This document shows, piece by piece, positions 18,189 to 27,173 of a stretch of 64,000 nt of DNA (position 1 is its first letter; each line of letters starts with the position of its first letter). The stretch is from JAJRAN01 sp963827135 (lineage in GTDB: Archaea; Thermoplasmatota; Thermoplasmata; Methanomassiliicoccales; UBA472): positions 217,206 through 281,205 of the forward strand of contig CAWGZX010000004.1 of NCBI GenBank assembly GCA_963827135.1, written 5' to 3'. The notes under the pieces are model-generated. The model searched no databases, had not been told where the DNA came from, and saw only the letters and a list, made by a program, of their open reading frames with translations. The position numbers were made by a program, and so were the translations under genes.

Positions 18189-19022
18189 ATGAAGGGTTCA
18201 GTGAGGATGCTGAAAATCATCAATAGCCTTTGGCTAGTGATTATAGCCCTGATACTCATCTTCGCTGCGATCCCCATCATCCCAGGAATTGTCGTCGTCA
18301 AACCCCCAGGGCCCGAAGGCTGGACGACGACTATTACCGACGATACTGTAATTATGACGGGGAACGTGAGCATTCGTAATGGTGGATTCTTCGCTTTCAA
18401 CAACTTCTATTTCGTGATCAAACTCTACAATGAGAACGGTTCTGACCTGGCCTCGTTCTCCTCTGACAGGACAAATCTACTTCCAGGCCTTTGGATGGAC
18501 GTTCCTGTGGCCTTCTACATTAACAAGACCGCGTTAGGATCGGACGTGCTTGAGGCCTTGCTCAGATCCGAGGTAACATTCGCAAGTCTGGTCTACTTCA
18601 ACATCAATTACCTATTCGATTTCAGAATCCAGGCAGGGTTCAGAGGCAACGTGACAGTCGGTCCGCTCATCAATAATCTCGTTGTGGATTGGAACAATAC
18701 CACCGTCATTTCCAACGGAACCAATTATGAAATGATCATACCATATTCCTTTGACTCCAGAGCTGTGGTGAATGGAAGCCATTTGAGCATATCAGGTTCG
18801 ATAAGCAACGCTACTACTATGCTCGGGATCATATCTACCGATGTGACCTTGGGCGGGCCGGTCAATAGTACGATCGTGATTAATCTCTCGCAGGATGCCT
18901 ACAATCACCTAAGCACCACTCCCGACCATCTCTTCTTGGACCTGCAGCTCACGTTGAATGATGCGACCTATAACGTGACCGCTGAACGAGATTGGGTGCC
19001 TCCATCTCAAGGGGGTGGTTAG
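18189..19022 (+). CDS. Membrane-anchored extracytoplasmic beta protein, unknown
   Basis: The 277-residue product has one N-terminal membrane segment (about residues 12-33). It is followed by an exported, Asn/Thr/Ser-rich beta domain with many N-x-S/T sites (such as NVSI, NKTA, NNTT, NGTN) that could be glycosylated. No named domain is recognised. The ATG at 18189 follows GAGGGTAACG. Its stop lies 2 bases before the start of the large membrane protein, so the two are surely cotranscribed and probably work together. Confidence 0.65.
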   Translation: MKGSVRMLKIINSLWLVIIALILIFAAIPIIPGIVVVKPPGPEGWTTTITDDTVIMTGNVSIRNGGFFAFNNFYFVIKLYNENGSDLASFSSDRTNLLPGLWMDVPVAFYINKTALGSDVLEALLRSEVTFASLVYFNINYLFDFRIQAGFRGNVTVGPLINNLVVDWNNTTVISNGTNYEMIIPYSFDSRAVVNGSHLSISGSISNATTMLGIISTDVTLGGPVNSTIVINLSQDAYNHLSTTPDHLFLDLQLTLNDATYNVTAERDWVPPSQGGG

Positions 19023-19024
19023 GA

Positions 19025-21544
19025 ATGGCTAAAGAGAAGCGCAAGCTGGGAAAGTCCATCAATCAAAGCATCGGAAGCACCGGCTTGGCCCGCGGTACGA
19101 TCACCAATGCCATCATCACATTCATAACTCGCCTTATCTTCTTCTTCCTCCTGCCCTTCTGGATCCTAAGCGCCTTCATTTCCATCGCGCAGACCGACCT
19201 TAGCTCCTCGGCTTCTCTCTTCATCTCCGCGTGCACACAGCTTCAGAGTTACTTGATGATCTTCGGTATCCCGATCGCCATCGTGGCGGGCCTCTGGGCT
19301 TACCACCTACGGTACACCAAGGCGAGGCTGTTCTTCGGGCTGCTGGGCTCGTTACTGCTTGTGCTTTATGGGGCAGCTTTGCTCCTGACCGCCCCCATGC
19401 ACGACGCTCTGGTCGCATTGGGCTGGCTGTTCCCCGTATGGATTGCGTTCGGCATTGTCTGTTACAGGGCAGTTAGGAATTCCTTGATGTTCATCCGGGA
19501 CTACTCCTTCTTCAAGGAACGGGCTAAGAAAGCGGCTAAGACCAAGGAAGATGCGCCTTTCAAGCCCAAACTCGGCCGCGGTGAGTTCACCACCAAGATT
19601 GGCACGGTCAGTTTGGGCGCGTCCAATGCAGAGAAGTTCATCAGGAGCACAATAACCGTCCTCCCATTCTGGCTGACCCTAATTATTTTCATACTCTCGG
19701 TCTTCGGGTTCGGCGACACGGATTCCTCGGATAAGTTCCTCAATGTCCTCTTGGCCATGGGAGCATTGTTCCTACTCCTGGGCATTCCCATGACCATACT
19801 ATCGTTCTTCGTTGGCTTCTATCCCAAAGGGACCCTCTCGCGCACTCTTTGCGATTTGGTCAATTCCATCCTCTTCATACTGTTAATATTCTGGCTCTTC
19901 ATAGGAAGTGGCCTACCAGATATAATCACAGATAGTGGCCTCATCATCTCGCTCACGCCCCTCATCCTCGCCATCCTCATCTGGGCCGTGGTCGATATCA
20001 TCAGGGTCGGAGCGGAGTATCGGGATGAGAGACGCAACTGGAAGAGGAGCGTGGGCTACGATGTGCCCCCAAAGAAGAAGAAACACTTCCGCATACAGCC
20101 TGAGTCCAAATGGTACGACTTCAACCCCTCCATAGGCAAGTTCAGCCGTGGGGCGGTCGACGCCAAGAAGGAAATCCTGCGATTCGTCACCATTCCTGAG
20201 ATCGTAATACTACTTGCGATCGGCGCAATGAGGTCCGCAGGAACGACTGGCACACTCTACGACATTATGGAGACTTGGTCCATTAACATCCTGATTTTCG
20301 GTCTGCTCATTGCATTCGTGGCTTTCTGGCGCGGATACTTCCCTCCAGGGACGTTCAGCCGGCTGCTTATCGGGCTGCTCTTAGTGCCTTCCCTTTTGCT
20401 TTATGTCCGTGGCTTGGAGCTGGGCGGCACATTGGACGAAGCATTGAAGCAAGTAGGCCTCATTTTGCCTATGCCGGAGATCAATCTGCTGATTCTCATC
20501 TTCATTGCCTTCATTGGCGTGATGCAGTTCGGCGAGTTCCTTGACTCTCGTCGGTCTTGGAGGATCGCGGTGGGGAAGAAGGTCAAACCGATCAAGCCGA
20601 TAAAGAAGATGAGTCGGCTACAGGAGTTCAGAACCCGCTTCGGCAGCAAGCACCAAGGGATAGTCTGGATGCGCAAGGGCGTGGTACGCTACATGTACTA
20701 TACTTCCATCTTCATCATCGTCCTCATCACCATTGTCGACAGCTTGATCTATGCTGCCGTGAACGTTGATCTGCAAGCCCTATCCAATGGCCTGAACGAT
20801 GTATTCTATACGTTGCTCATTGCTGCCATACCTTTGGCAGCGTTCCGGGCATTTTATGGTTTCTACTTCGCGGGTTCGACATCAAAGTTAGTCTTCGGCT
20901 TCCTCGTGGCTGTGGCTGGTGCGAATTACACATACAACGCCTTCATGGGTGGCGAGATCGTAAAGGCGGGTGAGTGGGGCACCGTGGCAGCAGGTATTTC
21001 CATAGACTTCTTCTTCATCATACTACTGTTCTTCATCGGCTGGATCTTCTATTGCCTAATGGTGTTGGTCGAGCACACATCCTACCGCAAGGATTGGATA
21101 GCGAACGATTACCGCCCGGTCGAGGGGACCGAGGCCGAGGAGGTAATGAAGTTCCGGCGCTTGGTATCGAAGGAGGACCTGCGCATGACTAAGCTGGACG
21201 CCCGCGCAAAGAAGCGAGCTGCCAAGCGCGCCAAGAGGAAGGGGACGACCATCAAGGAAGAGGAGGAAAGAGAGGTCGCGGCCAAGGAGGCGGACGTGAA
21301 GATCGCCGATGTGGACGAGGAAGAGGCCGTCGCAGAGGACAAGGAAAAACAGGCACCCAAAGAGAAGGATGAGGTCGAGGAGGAACTTGAGGTGGAATTA
21401 GGTGCCAAGGAGCTTGAGGAGGACAAGGAGGCGGCGGTCATCGAGGAGGAGAAAGCCACCAATGTCGCATCCCCACCCGAGCAAGAGCCTCCAGGGGAGA
21501 CTAATCCGAGCGAGGAGCCTAGTCCCGAGGAGAAGAAAGAGTAA
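19025..21544 (+). CDS. Large polytopic membrane protein with four repeated modules and acidic tail
   Basis: The 839-residue protein starts at ATG 19025; a longer frame from 18992 overlaps the upstream gene and is not favoured. It holds four successive modules of about 150-190 residues, each of several membrane segments. Each module has a conserved loop (YTKARLFFG, YPKGTLSRTL, FPPGTFSRLLIG, FAGSTSKLVFG) and an Arg-rich end (such as EYRDERRNWKRSVGYD and EFLDSRRSWRIAVGKK). After about residue 710 comes a cytoplasmic tail very rich in Glu, Lys and Ala. No transporter family is recognised. It is paired with the upstream exported beta protein. Confidence 0.7.
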   Translation: MAKEKRKLGKSINQSIGSTGLARGTITNAIITFITRLIFFFLLPFWILSAFISIAQTDLSSSASLFISACTQLQSYLMIFGIPIAIVAGLWAYHLRYTKARLFFGLLGSLLLVLYGAALLLTAPMHDALVALGWLFPVWIAFGIVCYRAVRNSLMFIRDYSFFKERAKKAAKTKEDAPFKPKLGRGEFTTKIGTVSLGASNAEKFIRSTITVLPFWLTLIIFILSVFGFGDTDSSDKFLNVLLAMGALFLLLGIPMTILSFFVGFYPKGTLSRTLCDLVNSILFILLIFWLFIGSGLPDIITDSGLIISLTPLILAILIWAVVDIIRVGAEYRDERRNWKRSVGYDVPPKKKKHFRIQPESKWYDFNPSIGKFSRGAVDAKKEILRFVTIPEIVILLAIGAMRSAGTTGTLYDIMETWSINILIFGLLIAFVAFWRGYFPPGTFSRLLIGLLLVPSLLLYVRGLELGGTLDEALKQVGLILPMPEINLLILIFIAFIGVMQFGEFLDSRRSWRIAVGKKVKPIKPIKKMSRLQEFRTRFGSKHQGIVWMRKGVVRYMYYTSIFIIVLITIVDSLIYAAVNVDLQALSNGLNDVFYTLLIAAIPLAAFRAFYGFYFAGSTSKLVFGFLVAVAGANYTYNAFMGGEIVKAGEWGTVAAGISIDFFFIILLFFIGWIFYCLMVLVEHTSYRKDWIANDYRPVEGTEAEEVMKFRRLVSKEDLRMTKLDARAKKRAAKRAKRKGTTIKEEEEREVAAKEADVKIADVDEEEAVAEDKEKQAPKEKDEVEEELEVELGAKELEEDKEAAVIEEEKATNVASPPEQEPPGETNPSEEPSPEEKKE

Positions 21545-21583
21545 GCTCGACCCACGAGCCCCTTCAAGGATACCTCTTCCATC

Positions 21584-22072
21584 CTAAGCTGGACAGTGCG
21601 ATATGCCGTGCTTCTGGAAGTACTTCTGATGGTATTCCTCGGCCCTCCAGAAGGTCGAGGCCTTGGTTATCTCCGTGGCAATGGGCTTATTGAACTTGCC
21701 TGACGCCTGCAGCCGGACCTTGGAAGCCTCGGCCAGCGCCCTCTGCTCCTCGTCGTAAAAGAAGATGCCCGTGCGATACTGGTCCCCCACGTCCGGACCT
21801 TGACGGTTCACCTGGGTGGGGTCGTGGATGCTCCAGAACACCTCGAGGAGGTGCTCATAGCTCACCAACTTCGGATCATATAGGAGGTGCACAACCTCCG
21901 CATGCCCGGTGGTCTTGGTGCATACCTGCTTGTAGCTGGGATTGGGCGTCCTCCCTCCCATGAAACCGACCTCGGTTATGACCACGCCTTTGATCTGCAT
22001 GAACGCGTCCTCCACGTGCCAGAAGCATCCCGCTGCGAAGGTCGCCTGCGGCAGACCGTTGCTGCTCTCCAT
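21584..22072 (-). CDS. msrA: Peptide methionine-S-sulfoxide reductase
   Basis: MsrA reduces the S-epimer of methionine sulfoxide in proteins. The catalytic motif GCFWHVED lies at about residues 15-22, followed by GFMGGRTPNPSYKQVC and GHAEVVHLLYDP, all typical. The start ATG at 22072 is chosen because GGTGAAAG precedes it; an open frame extends to 22129 but adds an unlikely leader. At about 162 residues the length is normal. It is convergent with the large membrane protein gene. Confidence 0.92.
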   Translation of the reverse strand: MESSNGLPQATFAAGCFWHVEDAFMQIKGVVITEVGFMGGRTPNPSYKQVCTKTTGHAEVVHLLYDPKLVSYEHLLEVFWSIHDPTQVNRQGPDVGDQYRTGIFFYDEEQRALAEASKVRLQASGKFNKPIATEITKASTFWRAEEYHQKYFQKHGISHCPA

Positions 22073-22200
22073 TCTTTCACCTACGGCAAGCAGCGGACAT
22101 GTCGATACAAAAAGGTTACCGATGTTCATCTGCTTCTAGCGAAGGTCCTGCACACCACAGCTTGATTTAGCAGCACAATGCTACAATCTTCGGTGCTAAG

Positions 22201-22542
22201 GTGTCCTGGCCCAAGGCCTCGGCGGAGAGGGAAGCGCTCCTGGACGAGCTGGTGCAAGGTCTGCCTTGCGAGAAGAAGCGCATGTTCGGGGCGCCCTGCT
22301 TTTTCACCAAGCACAGCATGTTCACCGGCGTGTTCGCGGAGGACATCTTCATCCGGTTGCCTGAGGGGGAGCGCGCTCGTTTCGTGAAGGAGAACAGGGG
22401 GACGAAGCCATTTGAACCGGTCGAGGGAAGGAAGATGAGCGAGTACCTGATCGTCCCCCATGCCATGCTGAAGAACAAGGGCTCGGTCAGGGATTGGCTG
22501 CGCGTCTCTTTTGATTACGCATCTACGCTGAAGAAGAAATGA
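22201..22542 (+). CDS. TfoX N-terminal domain-like protein
   Basis: The 113-residue protein resembles the TfoX/Sxy N-terminal fold: KKRMFGAPCFFTKHSMFTGVF in the first half, IFIRLPEGERARFV, then a lysine-rich end. Small stand-alone proteins of this type are common in bacteria and archaea, with no fixed function. The start is a GTG at 22201. Its stop lies 2 bases before the end of the convergent KaiC-like gene. Confidence 0.7.
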   Translation: MSWPKASAEREALLDELVQGLPCEKKRMFGAPCFFTKHSMFTGVFAEDIFIRLPEGERARFVKENRGTKPFEPVEGRKMSEYLIVPHAMLKNKGSVRDWLRVSFDYASTLKKK

Positions 22543-22544
22543 GC

Positions 22545-23231
22545 TCATTCCACGAAGACTATGCCATCATCGGTTATCTCGAAGAGCTGATAGTCGATGG
22601 AGTGCTTGGTGTGGCGCATCTTCAGTATCTCCAGCGCCCTCTCGCGGGTGTCGGTGTAGGCGTTCTCGCGCTTCATCAGGCGCATAGCCCCGTCCACGGC
22701 GTAGGTGGCCACCTCCCCGAACTTGACCATCGTGGTCTCGTCGCAGATGAGAAGGGTGGTGCATCCACGGTAGCCTAGCGCATAGACCAGGTAATCCAGC
22801 TGCTGGCGGAAATGGGACATGTTCATCTCCAGCGCCAGTATGCCCAGGTTGTCGACGATGACCACGTCCACGTCCCCATCAATCCCCTCCATGATGGTGC
22901 CGAAGCCTCCCTCGGCGCCATAGGAATCGAACTGGTACTTGGCATCGGCCATACGCGACTCTAGGACGCTGACGAACTTGAGAAAGCCCTTCTTCTCGTA
23001 CGCGTCCAGGTCCCAGCCGAACATGGTCGCCTGGGTGATGAGGTTGGAGCGCTTCTCCTCGATGGCAACGTACACCGCCTTCTTCCCGGCGGCGCAGGTC
23101 GCCTGGGCCAGGTGGAGCGCGAATATGGTCTTCCCTGTGCCAGCGGTTCCGCTGACGAGGACACAGCTCCCCTTGGGGTAGCCACCAATCAGCTTGTCGA
23201 GACCGGATATTCCAGTGGAGATCCTCTCCAA
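22545..23231 (-). CDS. KaiC-like RecA-superfamily ATPase
   Basis: The protein of about 228 residues has Walker A GTAGTGKT (about residues 28-35), Walker B VDVVIVDNLG and a KaiC-type ISTGISGLDKLIGG start. Single-domain KaiC-like proteins are abundant in archaea and often signal through phosphorylation or ATP-state switching. The frame is open to a GTG at 23264. I prefer a TTG at 23231 because AGAGG lies 8 bases upstream, the family normally begins there, and a TATA-like element (about 23270-23282) would place the transcript start below 23264. A dyad element sits between that TATA box and the start. Confidence 0.8.
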   Translation of the reverse strand: MERISTGISGLDKLIGGYPKGSCVLVSGTAGTGKTIFALHLAQATCAAGKKAVYVAIEEKRSNLITQATMFGWDLDAYEKKGFLKFVSVLESRMADAKYQFDSYGAEGGFGTIMEGIDGDVDVVIVDNLGILALEMNMSHFRQQLDYLVYALGYRGCTTLLICDETTMVKFGEVATYAVDGAMRLMKRENAYTDTRERALEILKMRHTKHSIDYQLFEITDDGIVFVE

Positions 23232-23245
23232 TTCATCATCCTCTG

Positions 23246-23261
23246 TTATCAGCCTAGATAA
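23246..23261. promoter_or_regulatory. TTATC-N6-GATAA dyad, copy C, at the KaiC-like promoter
   Basis: The perfect dyad TGTTATC-agccta-GATAACA lies between the probable minus-strand TATA box (about 23270-23282) and the favoured start of the KaiC-like gene, a classic operator position. Its right flank CACTGGAT is identical to copy A. It overlaps the first codons if the alternative GTG start at 23264 is used. Confidence 0.5.
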
Positions 23262-23343
23262 CACTGGATGGATAATAAAAAGATTCCCCGATTCCTAATA
23301 AGGAAGGCGGCCTCCAAGCCGCGAATGGCGCGGGAAACGATTA

Positions 23344-23715
23344 ATGCGCGATAAGGAGCTCTCGTTACAAGTGGTAGCGTTGAGCTTCGACTACGTGCAC
23401 TTCTTCCCCAACATGAGAGCGCAATATGTCTATACTACGCTATTGAGCTGGTTCGCTGGCCAAGGGGCCAAGGTCACCACCGACATTCCAGGTTCCCATC
23501 TCGTCGTCGAGCATGGGAAGAGGACCGCCCTCTTCGACAATCGCGTCAAGAGGAAGACGGTGGACCTGTGGTTCTTCGAGGCTCGGGACTGGACGTCAGT
23601 GCGCGCGATGATCTCTCCCTCGGTCTTGTATGCGGACGAGGCGCTTCTGACTCCCGAGAACTTCCGGATCGCTTGGGGGGCATTAATGGAGGAGGCTTGG
23701 GCCGCTGTCAGATGA
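23344..23715 (+). CDS. Conserved-looking hypothetical protein
   Basis: The 123-residue soluble protein has alternating beta strands and helices (VVALSFDYVHFFPN, then GSHLVVEHGKRTALFDN, then VDLWFFEARDW). Its codon use is like its neighbours. No signal peptide, membrane segment or metal motif is visible and no family is recognised. It is divergent from the KaiC-like gene, so the two share an intergenic region holding a dyad element. Confidence 0.6.
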   Translation: MRDKELSLQVVALSFDYVHFFPNMRAQYVYTTLLSWFAGQGAKVTTDIPGSHLVVEHGKRTALFDNRVKRKTVDLWFFEARDWTSVRAMISPSVLYADEALLTPENFRIAWGALMEEAWAAVR

Positions 23716-23796
23716 TGAAAATAGGAGAACATTTAGAATAACGAGAAGCGGTCAAGCCTAGCTACTTCCGATGCCTTCCTTGAAACTTCGAGGGCA

Positions 23797-24303
23797 TCAA
23801 AGGTCCCGATACAGCATATGCAGGTGCTCCCTGTAGCCCTGCTTGTGCCAGAATGCATCCGCCCCATCGTTGCTGACGGAGACCTTGAGCTCGATCCTCT
23901 TGACTCCTTTCGCCCGCATCCATCCGAGCGCCTCAGAATATAGGGCTTCACCCGCTCCCTTCCTCCTATGCTCTTCCTTGACGGCGAGATCTACGATGGA
24001 ACCATACTCAGATGTGATGAAGCACGGTGGCCTGGTCACCACCTCCGCTATTACGTAGCCTATGATCTCCGACCCATTCTTGGCGACGAGGATCAGCTTG
24101 TCCTCGTCTCGCAGGCAAAGACGGATGAAGTCGGTCATCCCCTGCTCGCATCCTTCGCAGCGCTGATAATAGGGGTCGAGCATGGCATGCAGGTCTATGA
24201 ACTCCTTCCATATCTCCATGATGCCAGGTATCTGCGACTCTCCTGGCTCCGAGACCTCGACTCTCGATGCAAGCCTCAACTGGAGGCTCGGCTGATTCAC
24301 CAA
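23797..24303 (-). CDS. GNAT-family N-acetyltransferase
   Basis: The 168-residue protein shows the acetyl-CoA-binding motif EEHRRKGAGEALYSEAL (RRKGAG, about residue 112), preceded by the strand SIVDLAVK and followed by VSVSNDGADAFWHKQGY. These are the A and B motifs of GNAT enzymes. The start is a TTG at 24303 or GTG at 24300. The substrate is unknown, and the Cys pair in YYQRCEGCEQG is unusual. Confidence 0.85.
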   Translation of the reverse strand: MVNQPSLQLRLASRVEVSEPGESQIPGIMEIWKEFIDLHAMLDPYYQRCEGCEQGMTDFIRLCLRDEDKLILVAKNGSEIIGYVIAEVVTRPPCFITSEYGSIVDLAVKEEHRRKGAGEALYSEALGWMRAKGVKRIELKVSVSNDGADAFWHKQGYREHLHMLYRDL

Positions 24304-24490
24304 GGTGCCCGTATAGGCCCTCCTCCGCTTCCCAAATGGGAATTATGTAAACTCGGAGTATTTGGACTGTTCGATAAAGGAGGCTGCGTCGGAAGGCAAG
24401 GACCGACGATCGCGTGGGGTGGCATCACTGCCGGAGCCCCCAAGGCAACAGATATATACGGAGGAGCAGGTAAGCGGTCGAGGTTATCAC

Positions 24491-25222
24491 ATGGGTATCA
24501 GCATTGCCATTTGCGAGACTGACTCTACCGAGGCCTTGTGCAAGGCCGGCAAGACGGACATCAAGAGGGTCTTCCTGAAGAACGTCAAGGGATACGAGGA
24601 CTATGCGGAATCGGACGTGACCATGAGCGCCGCCGAGGCGAAGGACGTCATGGGCGCGGAATGGGAGACCTTCCTCAAGCGCAACCGCATCGACCCCGAG
24701 GCGGAGGTCATCTACATGGACAAGGTGAAGAATGACGTGGACCGCGCCCACCTCGCACCGAAGATGAAGAAGACCTACACCGGATGGGTCATGCTGGACA
24801 AGGTCCCTGCAGATGCGAGGAAGAAGGTGATTGAGGCCTCGTCCCCTGACGACCGCCTCACCGGCTGGGACATGCTCTCCTTCGACGAGATGGGCGAAAC
24901 CTGCAAGAAGTGCGGGCTCTCCTGGGACAAGGGAAGGGGCTGCATCGGCGACTTCGGTCCCGAATCCTCCTTGCTGCCGCAGATCGCCAAGAAGCTCGAC
25001 CTTCCTATCGTCGCCAATGTCGTTGAGAGCGCCAAGACCAAGAAGACCTTCTCCGCGGACGATGCCAAGGAGCTGCTGCGCGAGGTCCAGGTCCTTAGGG
25101 AGAAGATGCCTAGCGAGCCGAAGGGGAAATTGCTCATGTCCCGCTACGGTGGAGTGCTGGAACGCCTCGAAGGGGTCGCGAACATAGCATTGAAATACAA
25201 GACGCGATTCTATTTCGTATAG
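24491..25222 (+). CDS. Hypothetical protein with central Cys motif
   Basis: The 243-residue protein begins with IAICETDSTEALCKAGKTDIK and has a central CKKCGLSWDKGRGCIGDFGP motif (about residues 138-157) with three cysteines that could bind a metal or FeS cluster. A basic helix-rich end follows. No family is recognised. ATG 24491 is preferred to the upstream open frame because that part has no family-like sequence and a TATA-like ATATATAC lies about 40 bases upstream. A PadR regulator starts 24 bases after its stop and may control it. Confidence 0.6.
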   Translation: MGISIAICETDSTEALCKAGKTDIKRVFLKNVKGYEDYAESDVTMSAAEAKDVMGAEWETFLKRNRIDPEAEVIYMDKVKNDVDRAHLAPKMKKTYTGWVMLDKVPADARKKVIEASSPDDRLTGWDMLSFDEMGETCKKCGLSWDKGRGCIGDFGPESSLLPQIAKKLDLPIVANVVESAKTKKTFSADDAKELLREVQVLREKMPSEPKGKLLMSRYGGVLERLEGVANIALKYKTRFYFV

Positions 25223-25246
25223 GCAGGGGCCGAGAGGGTACAGGAA

Positions 25247-25579
25247 TTGCCCAAGGAGCTGCAGGGAGCCTTCCAGAAATATGGCTTCAAGGCAGGCTTT
25301 CTAAAGCTCACCCTGCTCAAACTAGTTTCTAAAAGCCCGGTGCACGGCTATGCCCTCATGAAGGAGATCGAGCGCATCACCGACGAGGAATGGAAGCCGT
25401 CACCTGGGTCCATCTATCCCGCCCTCCAGGAGCTGGTGCAGGATGGGCTGGTCACCTGCGCCCCGCAAGGGCGAAGGAAGGTCTATGAGATAACCCCCCA
25501 GGGAAGGGACGTCCTCGAGGTGGCGCTCCGCCACGCGGAGGACGCAATAAAACGCCTCAATCGTCTCCTCTCGCTATGA
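25247..25579 (+). CDS. PadR-family transcriptional regulator
   Basis: The 110-residue protein has a PadR winged helix: LKLTLLKLVSKSPVHGYALM, then the conserved WKPSPGSIYPALQELVQDGLV, then a wing with RRKVYEITPQGRDVL. PadR proteins are repressors that answer small molecules. The start is a TTG at 25247. It follows the Cys-motif gene closely, so it may regulate that gene or itself. The C-terminal helix for dimerisation is short. Confidence 0.88.
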   Translation: MPKELQGAFQKYGFKAGFLKLTLLKLVSKSPVHGYALMKEIERITDEEWKPSPGSIYPALQELVQDGLVTCAPQGRRKVYEITPQGRDVLEVALRHAEDAIKRLNRLLSL

Positions 25580-25626
25580 GGGCCAGGTTTTTTAGGTAGA
25601 CATATCGATGCACGGGGGGAGATGCG

Positions 25627-26079
25627 ATGGCGGACGAGGAGAAGGTATTCTGCCTGAGTTGCGGGCAGGCTATCCAGAAGGATGCCAAGTTCTGCTCGCA
25701 TTGTGGCGCCCCGGTGCGCAGCCAGGAGACTGTTGCCCCCTCCAGCCAAGGGCCGACGCGACTTTGTCTCACGTGCGGCCGGAGCTATCCCTCCGAATAC
25801 TCGTTCTGCCCTCATTGTGGGAGCTACCCCGCCGGGAGCGTTCCACCCCAGCAGACCAATTACCAGCCATACCCCGTGGAGCAGAAGGAGCCGCTTGGTC
25901 CGATCAAATACGTGGCGTGGTTGCTTGCTTTCCTCATCCCCATAATCGGAGTCATCTGGGGGATCATCTGGATGCTGGACAAGGACCAGGAGAAGAAGAA
26001 CGCGGGTAAGATAGCGCTCATCATCGGAATCATTGCCTGGCTCCTGAACTTCATCTGCCTGCTCTACATCGGTTTCTAA
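25627..26079 (+). CDS. Zinc-ribbon protein with C-terminal membrane segments
   Basis: The 150-residue protein has two N-terminal zinc ribbons (CLSCG...CSHCG and CLTCG...CPHCG, within about residues 9-65), a Pro/Tyr-rich linker, and two membrane segments (about 95-115 and 128-148). The arrangement mirrors the membrane protein at 10114, with the order reversed. The function is unknown. Confidence 0.7.
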   Translation: MADEEKVFCLSCGQAIQKDAKFCSHCGAPVRSQETVAPSSQGPTRLCLTCGRSYPSEYSFCPHCGSYPAGSVPPQQTNYQPYPVEQKEPLGPIKYVAWLLAFLIPIIGVIWGIIWMLDKDQEKKNAGKIALIIGIIAWLLNFICLLYIGF

Positions 26080-26174
26080 TATTGATGGATCGACAAAGAA
26101 GGCATACGTATCTCTCCTTTCCCATCCCTGGATCTTTCCAACGTGGGTTATTAAGGTCTTCCGTCCTCTGACGG

Positions 26175-26672
26175 GTGGTGCATCTCATGGAAAAGAGACC
26201 GGGGATAAGCGGTCTGACCGGCGCGTTCAAGGAATCGGTTTCGAAGTTGCCCGACGGCTCCAAGGTGGTGTTCGCCGGCTCAGTGGCGGTCTGCAGTCCT
26301 TTCGCTGAGCTTCTGGCCTATGCGATCAAGGACCGGAATTTCGAGCTGGTCTTTCTGCCTCGCGCAAGTATCTCCGAGGCTAGGAAGATGCGATGGTCGG
26401 AAGGCGTGGGATTTTCTGTCAGCGAGGAGAAGGGCGACCCTTCCAACCCTGGTGCTTTGGTGCTCCTGGGCGGCTTGGCCATGCCCAAGTTCGGATGCCC
26501 CTTGGCCCAGGTGCAGGAGACGGTAAAGGGGTTGTCCACGAAGGACACCAAGGTGGTGGGGGTCTGCTTCATGGGCATATTCGAGAGGGAAGGCTGGACG
26601 AAGGCCATTCCCTTCGACTCACTCATCAACGCCACCATGGAAGCGACCCTGATCGATCGCCCAGGACCGTAG
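26175..26672 (+). CDS. DUF2124-family protein
   Basis: The 165-residue protein resembles DUF2124, a family found mainly in methanogens: GISGLTGAFKE at the start, VVFAGSVAVCSPFAELLAYAI, LVLLGGLAMPKFGCPL, and VVGVCFMGIFEREGW. A Rossmann-like strand pattern is evident, and conserved cysteines could bind a cofactor. The true function is unknown. The start may be GTG 26175, GTG 26178 or ATG 26187; no strong ribosome site separates them. Confidence 0.72.
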   Translation: MVHLMEKRPGISGLTGAFKESVSKLPDGSKVVFAGSVAVCSPFAELLAYAIKDRNFELVFLPRASISEARKMRWSEGVGFSVSEEKGDPSNPGALVLLGGLAMPKFGCPLAQVQETVKGLSTKDTKVVGVCFMGIFEREGWTKAIPFDSLINATMEATLIDRPGP

Positions 26673-26723
26673 CCGCAATCGGATGAGCAATCGATAAGTA
26701 AGCCCGTCGTCCTCCCTGATGAC

Positions 26724-27170
26724 ATGCGGGCTGGAAAGCGCGTCGACGAGCTGATGGTCGGGGACCTTGGTGAAATGGCGATCAGGATGCCACCGACGGT
26801 GCAGAAGAGCGCGACCATAGGGCAGGCGCTGGATGCAATGCTCTCCAACCCCCGATCCATGAATGTCTATGTCATCGACATGGAAGGCAACCTGGTAGGG
26901 GTGGTTACCAGCGACTCATTGATGAGGCACTTGGCCACGCAGGTGAACATCAAGCAAGGCGATACGCGCAATTTGACCGAGCTATCCGGCCAGATATTGA
27001 CGGAGGGGGTTGAGCAGGCGACGCTTAAGCCTAGGCCGGTCAAGGCCGAGACCTTTCTGAAGGACGCTCTAAGCACGATGAAGGACGAGCGTTTAGCCGA
27101 TCTGCCGGTCGTCGATGATGATTACAAGCTTGTCGGGGAGCTGGTCGGATTGGAGCTGCTTAGACCTTAG
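26724..27170 (+). CDS. CBS-domain-pair protein
   Basis: The 148-residue protein consists of a tandem CBS pair: VGDLGEMAIRMPPTVQKSATIGQALDAML with VYVIDMEGNLVGVVTSDSL, and a second half with AETFLKDALSTMKDERLADLPVVDDDYKLVGEL. Such pairs bind adenosyl ligands and regulate partner proteins. No other domain is present. Its stop is 3 bases from the end of the convergent ThiF-type gene. Confidence 0.85.
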   Translation: MRAGKRVDELMVGDLGEMAIRMPPTVQKSATIGQALDAMLSNPRSMNVYVIDMEGNLVGVVTSDSLMRHLATQVNIKQGDTRNLTELSGQILTEGVEQATLKPRPVKAETFLKDALSTMKDERLADLPVVDDDYKLVGELVGLELLRP

Positions 27171-27173
27171 GCA

